Source of the DNA: an uncultured Bacilli bacterium
Lineage (GTDB): Bacteria > Bacillota_I > Bacilli_A > RF39 > UBA660
Length of the DNA: 6,009 nt
Direction of reading: 5' to 3'
Assembly: GCA_944372725.1 (NCBI GenBank)
Contig: CALWAA010000070.1
Location: 1 to 6,009 of the forward strand
Both the position numbers and the translations under genes were made by a program. Below, piece by piece: positions 1 to 5,455 of the stretch; within the stretch, counting starts at the first letter, position 1, and each line of letters starts with the position of its first letter. Below the pieces are notes generated by a model. The model searched no databases. It was not told the origin of the DNA and saw only the letters and a list, made by a program, of their open reading frames with translations.

Positions 1-263
1 TCTTCATCACCAGTATAGCTAATATACAAGAAGTAATAATTAGGTGTTTCAGATAAAACCGAACTGATTTCATTGATATCATTCATCTCTAAACTAATGG
101 TATTTGTGCTTATTAAATAGCTATTAATATATTTTTCTTGTTCCCGAACGGTGTGCCATTTATAAAAGTATAAGGCAAGAAAAATTATGGCTAAAATAAT
201 ACAAAGTCCTACAAAATATTTTTTTACATTTTGATTTTTATACTTTATTTTCGTACTTGCCAT
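1..263 (-). CDS. Partial membrane-anchored protein of unknown function (N-terminal 87 residues)
   Basis: This frame is open from an ATG at 261-263 (minus strand) to the left window edge, so only the N-terminus is present. I do not recognise the family. The start is supported by a GGAGGG ribosome binding site a few bases upstream. The first 15 residues are basic and polar (MASTKIKYKNQNVKK). One strongly hydrophobic segment follows at about residues 16-36, then a charged stretch (HTVREQEKY). This is the pattern of a single N-terminal membrane anchor with the rest of the protein outside the cytoplasm. The last visible part (about residues 60-87) ends in YYFLYISYTGDE, which could be a beta strand of a thioredoxin-like or other alpha/beta domain, but that is a guess. 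The gene follows ftsK on the same strand after a 58 bp gap and has its own likely promoter there. The missing C-terminus would be needed to assign a function. Confidence 0.75.
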   Translation of the reverse strand, partial: MASTKIKYKNQNVKKYFVGLCIILAIIFLALYFYKWHTVREQEKYINSYLISTNTISLEMNDINEISSVLSETPNYYFLYISYTGDE

Positions 264-283
264 AACATCCCTCCAACAATACT

Positions 284-313
284 ATTTTATCATATAATAA
301 TCTTATTTGTAAA
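284..313 (-). promoter_or_regulatory. Predicted sigma-A promoter for the partial membrane protein gene
   Basis: Read on the minus strand, TTTACA (308-313; five of six bases match TTGACA) is separated by 18 bp from TAAAAT (284-289). A TG dinucleotide sits one base upstream of the -10 box, giving an extended -10. The box lies about 20 bp before the gene's start codon, so the leader would be very short, as for other genes in this window. It lies in the gap after ftsK, so the downstream gene need not depend on ftsK read-through. Confidence 0.5.
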
Positions 314-321
314 TGCTAATT

Positions 322-2550
322 TTATTCAGATTTATCTTCTAATTTTACTAAAACCTCTCTTGGTTTCGAACCATTAGGAGGTCCTACAATTCCTCGTTCT
401 TCTAGTAAATCAACAACTCTAGCTGCTCTATTATATCCAAGTCTAAATCTTCTTTGAAGTAAACTTGTACTCACTTTACCAGTTTGAATAGCAAATTCTA
501 CTATTTCATTATACAAAGGGTCATCATACTCTTCAACTTCTCCAGGAGAACCATGAATACCACTTCCTGTAGCATCCAAGTTTTGCATCTCTTCACTATA
601 ATGAGCAACTTGTTCTTTACATACATAGTCAATAATTCTTTTAATTTCATCATCACTAATAAAACATCCTTGAATACGAATAGGCACATTTTCGCCCATT
701 GGAAGATAGAGCATATCACCTTTACCAAGCAGTTTTTCTGCACCACTCATATCAAGAATAGTTCTTGAATCGATATTTGATGCTACTGCAAAAGCGATAC
801 GAGATGGAATATTTGCTTTAACAACACCAGTAATAACATCAGTAGAAGGTCTTTGTGTTGCAACAATTAAGTGTATACCGGCCGCTCTAGCCATTTGGGT
901 AATTCTCATAATTGAATCTTCAACTTCTTTACTTGCTACAAGCATCAAATCAGCAAGTTCATCGATAATTGCTACAATATAAGGCATTTTCGGAATATTA
1001 GTATTATTATTTTTATTTTCCTTTACAACCCAATCATTATAACCAGCAATATTTTTTACATTTTTTTCACTAAATATATCATAACGTTTTTCCATTTCGG
1101 AAACAATCTTTTGTAAAGCAATACTTGCTTTTTTAGGGTCACTTACAACCGGGCATAAAAGGTGAGGAACACCATTGTAATTAGAAAGTTCAACTTTTTT
1201 CGGGTCAACTAACATAAGTTTAACTTCATCCGGTTTATAACGCATCAAAATAGAACATATCATAGTGTTGGTACAAACCGATTTACCAGAACCAGTTGAA
1301 CCAGCGATTAAAAGATGGGGCATTTTAGATATATCAGCAAGTTGTGGTCGACCCATAATATCTTTACCTAAAGCAACAACAATTTTAGCATCACTCATCG
1401 CTTTAGATTCATGAGCTAACACTTCTTTAAATTTAACAGCGCTAATACTTGGATTAGGAATTTCTATTCCAATCGTACTTTTACCAGGGATAGGAGCCTG
1501 TATTCTGACATCTTTCGCCGCCAGTGCCAAAGCAATTTCTTTATTAATACCAACAATCCTTGATACTTTCGTACCACTTGGTACTTTTACCTCATATTGT
1601 GTAACAGCAGGTCCAATATGAATTTCGACAACTTGACCATTGATTTGAAAATCTTTAAGTACTCTTTCTAAGTTTTCTTTATTACTGCGAATAAAGTTAT
1701 TGGAAGCAGTATTTTTCTTTGGTGGTGTTACATCATCTAAAAGAGATAAAGGTGGTAAAGCATAATTACTATTTGCTTCATAAATACTTTCTTTATTTGT
1801 TTCTAAGTTTTCTTTTTGTGGTTCCTTCATTGTTTTTAATTCTTCCATACTAGTAATGATAATTTTATCATTCTTCTTTTCCTCAAACTCTTGGTCTTCT
1901 TCATATGCATATTCTTCTTGTTTTACATATTTTTCTTTAGGAGTGGTATTTTTAAGTTTACTAAAGAATGATTTGATTTTACTTAGGATATCAGCAAAAG
2001 TAATATTAAAGAATAAAATAAATCCGAATATTGTCAAAAGAACACAAACTATTTTAGTACCCGTAAGTCCAAACAAACTAGATAACCCAACTGAGAAGAT
2101 TGCCCCAATTACACCCCCGCCAATTTCAATCGAAGTATCACCACTCGTAAATAGGGCTGTATTAGAACCAATCGTAGCAATTCTCTCCATATATTTATCA
2201 ATAGTTGTTTGAAAAATATCTCCAGCACCTTGACATTTTTCAATAAAACCAAAATGACTTGCTACAAGTACAACAATAATTAAAACATATAAACCAACCA
2301 ATTTTTGACTAAAGAATTTAGGCAAACTTCTTTTAACTAACATATAAAATCCTAAAACTATCATAAAAATTAAAAGAAATATCCAAGCCCATCCTCCAAC
2401 CAAAAACATTGCAAATTTCTTAATAATAGAACCAACCGGACCAAAACCAAAACCTATAATTCCAATTAGTATTAAAATTAGACCAGTAAGTTCAGCACTA
2501 AATCCTACTTTTGTCTCTTCATCTTTTTTTGTTTTTTTCTTCTTTGCCAT
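322..2550 (-). CDS. ftsK: DNA translocase FtsK/SpoIIIE
   Basis: This is a septum-located, ATP-driven DNA pump that clears and segregates chromosomal DNA during division. The 742-residue protein has the usual family length and domain order. A lysine-rich N-terminus (MAKKKKTKKD) precedes several membrane segments (about residues 18-40, 46-73, 83-103 and 145-185). A charged, low-complexity linker follows (about 195-290). The motor begins with the alpha/beta region (about 285-400). Walker A is GSTGSGKS at 417-424, and Walker B is IVAIIDE with the acidic pair at 530-531. ATQRPSTDVITG follows at 564-575 and the RTILD-SGAEKLLGKGDML region at 596-613. The C-terminal winged-helix gamma domain (about 676-738; STSLLQRRFRLGYNRAARV) recognises orienting DNA sequences. 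The start has a GGTGAAG binding site 5 nt upstream. The sequence cannot separate the FtsK and SpoIIIE roles; no other copy is visible here. The gene diverges from the GNAT gene. Confidence 0.97.
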   Translation of the reverse strand: MAKKKKTKKDEETKVGFSAELTGLILILIGIIGFGFGPVGSIIKKFAMFLVGGWAWIFLLIFMIVLGFYMLVKRSLPKFFSQKLVGLYVLIIVVLVASHFGFIEKCQGAGDIFQTTIDKYMERIATIGSNTALFTSGDTSIEIGGGVIGAIFSVGLSSLFGLTGTKIVCVLLTIFGFILFFNITFADILSKIKSFFSKLKNTTPKEKYVKQEEYAYEEDQEFEEKKNDKIIITSMEELKTMKEPQKENLETNKESIYEANSNYALPPLSLLDDVTPPKKNTASNNFIRSNKENLERVLKDFQINGQVVEIHIGPAVTQYEVKVPSGTKVSRIVGINKEIALALAAKDVRIQAPIPGKSTIGIEIPNPSISAVKFKEVLAHESKAMSDAKIVVALGKDIMGRPQLADISKMPHLLIAGSTGSGKSVCTNTMICSILMRYKPDEVKLMLVDPKKVELSNYNGVPHLLCPVVSDPKKASIALQKIVSEMEKRYDIFSEKNVKNIAGYNDWVVKENKNNNTNIPKMPYIVAIIDELADLMLVASKEVEDSIMRITQMARAAGIHLIVATQRPSTDVITGVVKANIPSRIAFAVASNIDSRTILDMSGAEKLLGKGDMLYLPMGENVPIRIQGCFISDDEIKRIIDYVCKEQVAHYSEEMQNLDATGSGIHGSPGEVEEYDDPLYNEIVEFAIQTGKVSTSLLQRRFRLGYNRAARVVDLLEERGIVGPPNGSKPREVLVKLEDKSE

Positions 2551-2567
2551 CTTACTTCACCATAATA

Positions 2568-2596
2568 ATTATAACGTATCAAGCTTATTAATGCAA
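2568..2596 (-). promoter_or_regulatory. Possible ftsK promoter
   Basis: On the minus strand, a perfect TATAAT (2568-2573) lies 17 bp downstream of TTGCAT (2591-2596), which keeps only the TTG of the -35 consensus. Transcription would begin near 2561, at the edge of the GGTGAAG binding site (2555-2561), which leaves almost no leader. The true start may therefore lie elsewhere in this AT-rich 145 bp divergent region. Confidence 0.35.
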
Positions 2597-2648
2597 ATAA
2601 ATATTCGCTTAAATTCCAAGATAAAATGTAAATGATGAAAATAAAAAG

Positions 2649-2677
2649 TTGTTTGAAGAGAAAAAATTCAATATAAT
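2649..2677 (+). promoter_or_regulatory. Predicted promoter of the GNAT gene
   Basis: A perfect TATAAT (2672-2677) lies 17 bp after TTGTTT (2649-2654). The TTG at 2649 could be mistaken for an earlier start codon of the GNAT frame, but it fits better as part of the -35 box. Transcription would start near 2684, just ahead of the GAGGAG binding site at 2686-2691. Confidence 0.5.
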
Positions 2678-2696
2678 AAAGATAAGAGGAGATAAA

Positions 2697-2966
2697 ATGA
2701 TTGAAGTATATCAAAATAAAACACTATACATAATAGATAACCAAATATTAGGAGAAATTGATTATCCAAATATTAATAGTAGTACTGTAAATATTACCCA
2801 TACTTTTATAGACCCATCCTTAAGAGGACAAGGCATTGCAGATAAAATGATGAATGAAGTTTTTAAGTATTTACAAAAAAACAACATACGAGTAAAATGT
2901 ACTTGTTCTTATGCGATATCTTGGCTAGAAAAACACCCCGAATATCATGATTTAAAAGTTGATTAA
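2697..2966 (+). CDS. Small GNAT-like protein, YjdJ/Acetyltransf_CG type
   Basis: This 89-residue protein matches the small, single-domain GNAT-related family (YjdJ-like, Acetyltransf_CG). In that family a minimal acetyl-CoA-binding core is thought to acetylate an amine; the natural substrate is not established. The visible marks are THTFIDPSLRGQGIADKMM (residues 34-52), with the RGQGIA pyrophosphate-binding loop at 43-48, and the family's C-terminal signature around Cys68/Cys70, CSYAISWLEKHPEYHDL (70-86). The length is normal for the family, so it is not a truncated larger acetyltransferase. The ATG at 2697 is chosen over an in-frame TTG at 2649 because GAGGAG (2686-2691) is well placed and the TTG falls in a predicted -35 box. 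No terminator separates the gene from the toxin-antitoxin locus. The -35 box of the next promoter overlaps its last codons. Confidence 0.88.
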   Translation: MIEVYQNKTLYIIDNQILGEIDYPNINSSTVNITHTFIDPSLRGQGIADKMMNEVFKYLQKNNIRVKCTCSYAISWLEKHPEYHDLKVD

Positions 2967-2987
2967 CAAAGTATTTTATGCTATAAT
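2959..2987 (+). promoter_or_regulatory. Promoter of the ToxI-like antitoxin RNA
   Basis: TTGATT (2959-2964) and a perfect TATAAT (2982-2987) are separated by exactly 17 bp, with an extended -10 (TGC immediately before TATAAT). This is the best-looking promoter in the window. Its -35 overlaps the GNAT stop codon (2964-2966). Transcription should start near 2994, just before the 5' hairpin and repeat array, as expected for an antitoxin RNA that must be made in excess. Confidence 0.72.
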
Positions 2988-2995
2988 AAATACAC

Positions 2996-3016
2996 ATATG
3001 TAATTGATTTACATAT
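2996..3016 (+). other. Perfect 8-bp inverted repeat at the 5' end of the antitoxin RNA
   Basis: ATATGTAA (2996-3003) and TTACATAT (3009-3016) are perfect reverse complements around a TTGAT loop. The predicted transcription start is at about 2994, so the RNA would begin with this hairpin. It could protect the 5' end of the precursor. It could also be a DNA operator for autoregulation just downstream of the promoter. It is not a terminator, because As rather than Ts follow it. Confidence 0.55.
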
Positions 3017-3020
3017 CATA

Positions 3021-3134
3021 AAAAAAGCGGTGAATCCAGCCGTATAAATTGGAACTTAAAAAAGCGGTGAATCCAGCCATAAATTGGAACTTAAAAAAGC
3101 GGTGAATCCAGCCATAAATTGGAACTTAAAAAAG
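3021..3134 (+). repeat. Tandem repeat array, three units of 37, 35 and 35 bp plus AAAAAAG
   Basis: The units lie at 3021-3057, 3058-3092 and 3093-3127, and a partial fourth (AAAAAAG) at 3128-3134. Each unit is A6 followed by GCGGTGAATCCAGCC and then ATAAATTGGAACTT. Units two and three are identical; unit one differs only by a GT inserted after GCC (3042-3043). The 35 bp period is not a multiple of three and there are no spacers, so this is neither a coding repeat nor a CRISPR array. Repeat length, number and position match type III antitoxin arrays. Confidence 0.97.
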
Positions 3135-3136
3135 TA

Positions 3137-3167
3137 GGTTAGAGATAGAACTCTAATCTTTTCTTTT
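3137..3167 (+). terminator. Intrinsic terminator between antitoxin array and toxin gene
   Basis: GGTTAGAG (3137-3144) pairs with CTCTAATC (3151-3158), eight pairs including one G-T, around ATAGAA. TTTTCTTTT (3159-3167) follows. A terminator here is a standard part of type III loci: it makes antitoxin RNA abundant and lets only a fraction of transcripts read into the toxin gene. The A-tract at 3128-3133 upstream may also let it work on the opposite strand. Confidence 0.85.
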
Positions 3168-3181
3168 AAGCGTTTTTATTG

Positions 3182-3187
3182 TATAAT
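3182..3187 (+). promoter_or_regulatory. Possible second -10 box just before toxN
   Basis: A perfect TATAAT lies 23 bp before the toxN ATG. The hexamer 17 bp upstream (TTTTCT, 3159-3164) is a poor -35 and sits in the terminator T-tract. It may be a weak toxin promoter or a chance match in AT-rich DNA. Confidence 0.3.
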
Positions 3188-3210
3188 TATATTAGTTACA
3201 AGGGGGAAGT

Positions 3211-3720
3211 ATGAGAAATTTTAAAATTGTGCGTATTAATTCAGATTATTGCGATTATTTAAGAAAATTTGATACGAAAGTAATGTATAACAAAGGTTCA
3301 AAAAAATTAAGACCTTTTATAGGAGTTCTATTTAAAATAGATAAATGGGAATATTTTGCTCCACTTTCAAGTCCAAAGCCTAAACATAAATTAATGAGAA
3401 ATACTATGGATTTTTTCAAAATTAAAAGTGGTGAATTAGGAGCAATTAATTTTAATAATATGATTCCAGTCATTGAAAATAATTATAAAGAAATTGACCT
3501 TTATGCTATTCCGGTAGATAAAGAAGAAAGAAAGTATCAGAAAATGTTAAAAGAACAATTAGCATGGTTAAATGCTAATAAAAATCAAATCAGCAATCGT
3601 TCTTATAAATTATATCAAAAATATAAAGAAAACAAATTATCGGAAAATATTAGAAATAGATGTTGTAATTATCCGCTATTAGAAATTAAAAGTATAGAAT
3701 TTAACAAAATTCATAATTAG
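3211..3720 (+). CDS. toxN: Type III toxin-antitoxin endoribonuclease, ToxN/AbiQ family
   Basis: The 169-residue protein has the length and motif order of ToxN/AbiQ toxins. These sequence-specific endoribonucleases cut cellular mRNA and their own antitoxin precursor, and they often abort phage infection. Visible motifs are the N-terminal I-N-S-x-Y-x-x-Y-L-x-x-F-D block (9-21), FIGVLFKI (36-43), the active-site strand/loop APLSSPKPKH (50-59), GAINFNNMIPV (77-87), the long helix YQKMLKEQLAWLNANKNQI (109-127), and a C-terminal RCCNYPLLE (150-158). By alignment to Pectobacterium ToxN (Thr52-Ser53-x-Lys55), the active-site group here is Ser53-Ser54-Pro55-Lys56. A strong AGGGGG site (3201-3206) precedes the ATG. 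The gene lies 43 nt after the antitoxin terminator, so its mRNA probably comes from read-through. Nothing is truncated and all key motifs are present, so I expect an active toxin. The subfamily is ToxIN/AbiQ; CptN is the alternative. Confidence 0.93.
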   Translation: MRNFKIVRINSDYCDYLRKFDTKVMYNKGSKKLRPFIGVLFKIDKWEYFAPLSSPKPKHKLMRNTMDFFKIKSGELGAINFNNMIPVIENNYKEIDLYAIPVDKEERKYQKMLKEQLAWLNANKNQISNRSYKLYQKYKENKLSENIRNRCCNYPLLEIKSIEFNKIHN

Positions 3721-3724
3721 GAAA

Positions 3725-3738
3725 GAAGGAATATTATA
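3725..3738 (+). promoter_or_regulatory. Ribosome binding site followed by a non-canonical start codon
   Basis: GAAGGA (3725-3730) is followed by AATATT and then ATA (3736-3738). The spacing is right for ATA and too short for the ATT at 3733. A single change from ATG to ATA would explain the arrangement. It sets the likely start of the gene that ends at 4482. Confidence 0.5.
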
Positions 3739-4482
3739 AAAGAGGTATTTATTAACGATATTGATGATTTAAACTCGTTTTTTCATTTTACTAATAAAGA
3801 CAATCTAAAAAATATAAATTATTATGGTTTAATTCCTAAAATAGGAATGAATGCTAGTAAGATAGAAGTTACTAAAAAAGTGTTTTTTTTCAAGGGAAAA
3901 ATAGCAGTTTTAGAATTATGTGATGTGTGGCTTAAATGGATGATGAACAATGCTTTTGGCACCAAAGATTTATATGGATATTATAAAGATATGTCTTTTG
4001 ATAAAAGAAGAAAACTGATGTCTTTTTGGAATAATAAATTTTTAAGTAAAGAATATCTAAAAGATGAAGAAAAGTTAAACTTTGTTTTTGAAATAGTATA
4101 TGCTAAGATGAAAAATGCTGTATATCTTTTACTTGATTTAGATGATAGCACTTATTCTATGTCTGATATAGATGAAGCCAAAGATAAAATGTTAAGTAAA
4201 AAAGAAAATAAAATAGATTATTACTATATGAAAGAAATGTATGGCGATTTTAGTAATGTTAATAATAATAAAATGGAAAGATGGAATATGCACACTTTAT
4301 CTAATGTAGGAATACCAACCTATAGAATATGCTTAATCAAAGCCAGTAATGGTAGTAGTGATATGTTATCAATTGTTATGGAAATTTATGAAGAAAAAGG
4401 AAAAGAATATAATTGGGATATATTAAGTAAATATATTAGTTATGTAAAAAGAAGGGAGATATATAATGGGATTATTCGATAA
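3736..4482 (+). CDS. Unrecognised protein with ADP-ribosyltransferase-like N-terminus; probable AUA start
   Basis: I cannot name this family. The frame is open from the toxN stop (3718-3720) to 4482. No ATG, GTG or TTG occurs until 3847, and that ATG has no usable binding site. A good site, GAAGGA (3725-3730), sits 5 nt before ATA at 3736, giving 248 residues. The extra 37 residues look real: FFHFTNKDNLKNINYYGLIP (15-34), then KKVFFFKG (47-54). The H-F-T, N-x-x-x-I and G-L-x-P pattern followed by a V-F-F strand resembles the start of DarT/Arr/Tpt1-type ADP-ribosyltransferase folds. That is inference only, and no catalytic acid can be assigned. The rest is charged and lysine-rich, with DVWLKWMMNN (63-72), a hydrophobic segment (VYLLLDLDD, about 130-138), and aromatics. 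It follows toxN by 15 nt in the same frame and overlaps ftsY by 17 nt. It may be toxin-locus cargo or, if AUA is not used, a gene with a damaged start. Confidence 0.6.
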   Translation: MKEVFINDIDDLNSFFHFTNKDNLKNINYYGLIPKIGMNASKIEVTKKVFFFKGKIAVLELCDVWLKWMMNNAFGTKDLYGYYKDMSFDKRRKLMSFWNNKFLSKEYLKDEEKLNFVFEIVYAKMKNAVYLLLDLDDSTYSMSDIDEAKDKMLSKKENKIDYYYMKEMYGDFSNVNNNKMERWNMHTLSNVGIPTYRICLIKASNGSSDMLSIVMEIYEEKGKEYNWDILSKYISYVKRREIYNGIIR

Positions 4483-5455
4483 ATTTAAGAAAGTCTTTGC
4501 TAAAAAAGAAGAAAATAAAGAAGATGTAGAAATATATGAAAAAGGTCTTGAAAAAACCAGAAAGGAATTTGTAAATGAACTAAGTATATTAGGTCATAAA
4601 TATACGAAAGTTAGCGATGAATATTTTGATGAATTAGAAAGCATTTTAATTATGGCAGATATTGGTGTAAATACCGTAATGGATTTTATTGATAGATTAA
4701 AGGCCAGAGTAAAAAAAGAAAATATTACAGATACCAAATATTTACAAGAAGTAATCGTCGATGAATTATTTATTATTTATGTTAGTGGCGAATCTTTAAG
4801 TGACAAGATTAATATGAACCCAAGTGGTCCAACTGTCATTTTAATGGTAGGGGTAAATGGTGTAGGAAAAACTACTACAATTGCCAAACTTGCTTATAAA
4901 TATAAAAAAGAAGGAAAAAGCGTCATGATGATAGCAGGCGACACATTTAGGGCAGGAGCTGTACCTCAATTAAAAGAATGGGCTGAAAAAACTGGTTCGA
5001 TGTTTTATGGTAAAGAAAATACTGACCCAGCTGGAGTAATCTATGATGGACTTGTAAAAGCCAAAGAAGAAAAGATTGATATTGTTTTAGTAGATACTGC
5101 CGGACGTCTTCAAAATAAAGTAAACTTAATGAAAGAACTCGAAAAAATAAATAAAGTAATAGGAACACATATAGAAGGAGCACCCCAAGAGACTTTACTT
5201 GTAATTGATGCTTCAACTGGTCAAAATGGTATTTTACAAGCGGAAAGCTTCAAAGAAATTACTAATATTACCGGAATTGTTTTAACAAAACTTGATGGAA
5301 CAGCCAAAGGTGGAATAGTTCTTGCTATTAAAGAAAGTGTGAATATTCCTGTTAAATTTATTGGTTTAGGTGAAAAAATGGAAGATTTAAAACCTTTTGA
5401 TATTGAAAATTATATTTATGGATTATTTAAGGATATGATGGATGATGGAAAATAG
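4466..5455 (+). CDS. ftsY: Signal recognition particle receptor FtsY
   Basis: FtsY is the membrane-associated SRP GTPase that docks ribosome-SRP complexes at the translocon by forming a heterodimer with Ffh. The 329 residues include a short amphipathic, lysine-rich N-terminus (MGLFDKFKKVFAKK) that suits direct lipid binding, with only a brief acidic linker as is usual in Gram-positive bacteria. The helical N domain spans about 30-115. The NG GTPase motifs are complete: G1 GVNGVGKTT (129-137), G2/insertion-box region DTFRAGA (159-165), G3 DTAGR (210-214), G4 TKLDG (274-278) and G5 GLGEK (300-304). The ATG is supported by GGGAG at 4454-4458. That site lies inside the preceding gene, whose last codons overlap ftsY by 17 nt. 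The stop overlaps ylxM by 14 nt. I see no dedicated promoter immediately upstream, so transcription may come through the toxin locus or from within the preceding gene. Confidence 0.98.
   Translation: MGLFDKFKKVFAKKEENKEDVEIYEKGLEKTRKEFVNELSILGHKYTKVSDEYFDELESILIMADIGVNTVMDFIDRLKARVKKENITDTKYLQEVIVDELFIIYVSGESLSDKINMNPSGPTVILMVGVNGVGKTTTIAKLAYKYKKEGKSVMMIAGDTFRAGAVPQLKEWAEKTGSMFYGKENTDPAGVIYDGLVKAKEEKIDIVLVDTAGRLQNKVNLMKELEKINKVIGTHIEGAPQETLLVIDASTGQNGILQAESFKEITNITGIVLTKLDGTAKGGIVLAIKESVNIPVKFIGLGEKMEDLKPFDIENYIYGLFKDMMDDGK

Larger units (their letters stand above)
2994..3167 (+). ncRNA. toxI: Predicted type III antitoxin RNA precursor (ToxI-like)
   Basis: This noncoding unit of about 174 nt lies directly upstream of a ToxN/AbiQ-family toxin gene. 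It runs from a strong promoter to an intrinsic terminator and contains a 5' hairpin, three tandem repeats of 35-37 nt, and a final AAAAAAG that repeats the start of a unit. Known ToxI/antiQ RNAs have this plan: a few repeats of about 34-36 nt, cut by the toxin into single units that fold as pseudoknots and bind the toxin in a closed ring-like complex. Each unit here can form the pseudoknot: GGU pairs with GCC, and the enclosed UCCA pairs with the downstream UGGA (in the second unit 3066-3068/3076-3078 and 3072-3075/3085-3088). The A6 tracts between units are the likely toxin cut sites. The transcript ends are inferred from the promoter and terminator, not observed. Confidence 0.82.

Noticed and set aside
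484..2212. Open frames at 484-768 (+), 501-746 (-) and 1856-2212 (+)
   Set aside because: They are antisense or out-of-frame shadows of ftsK, with no ribosome binding sites or recognisable motifs.
2649..2696. Upstream TTG start adding 16 residues to the GNAT protein
   Set aside because: The TTG coincides with a predicted -35 box, has no binding site, and would add residues that relatives of this compact family are not expected to have.
2505..2714. Minus-strand open frame of 69 codons reaching over the ftsK start
   Set aside because: It overlaps ftsK, the divergent promoter region and the GNAT start, and its composition is that of translated AT-rich intergenic DNA.
3021..3134. CRISPR array
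   Set aside because: The repeats are directly adjacent with no unique spacers, there are only three units, and no cas genes are near. The period and the toxN neighbour fit a type III antitoxin.
3021..3134. Coding repeat peptide (KAVNPAINWNL-like when translated)
   Set aside because: The 35 bp and 37 bp periods shift frame between units, and there is no start codon or ribosome binding site.
3255..3473. Minus-strand open frame inside toxN
   Set aside because: It is an antisense shadow of a conserved toxin gene.
4947..5216. Minus-strand open frame inside ftsY
   Set aside because: It is an antisense shadow of the conserved GTPase domain and is leucine-rich low-complexity sequence.
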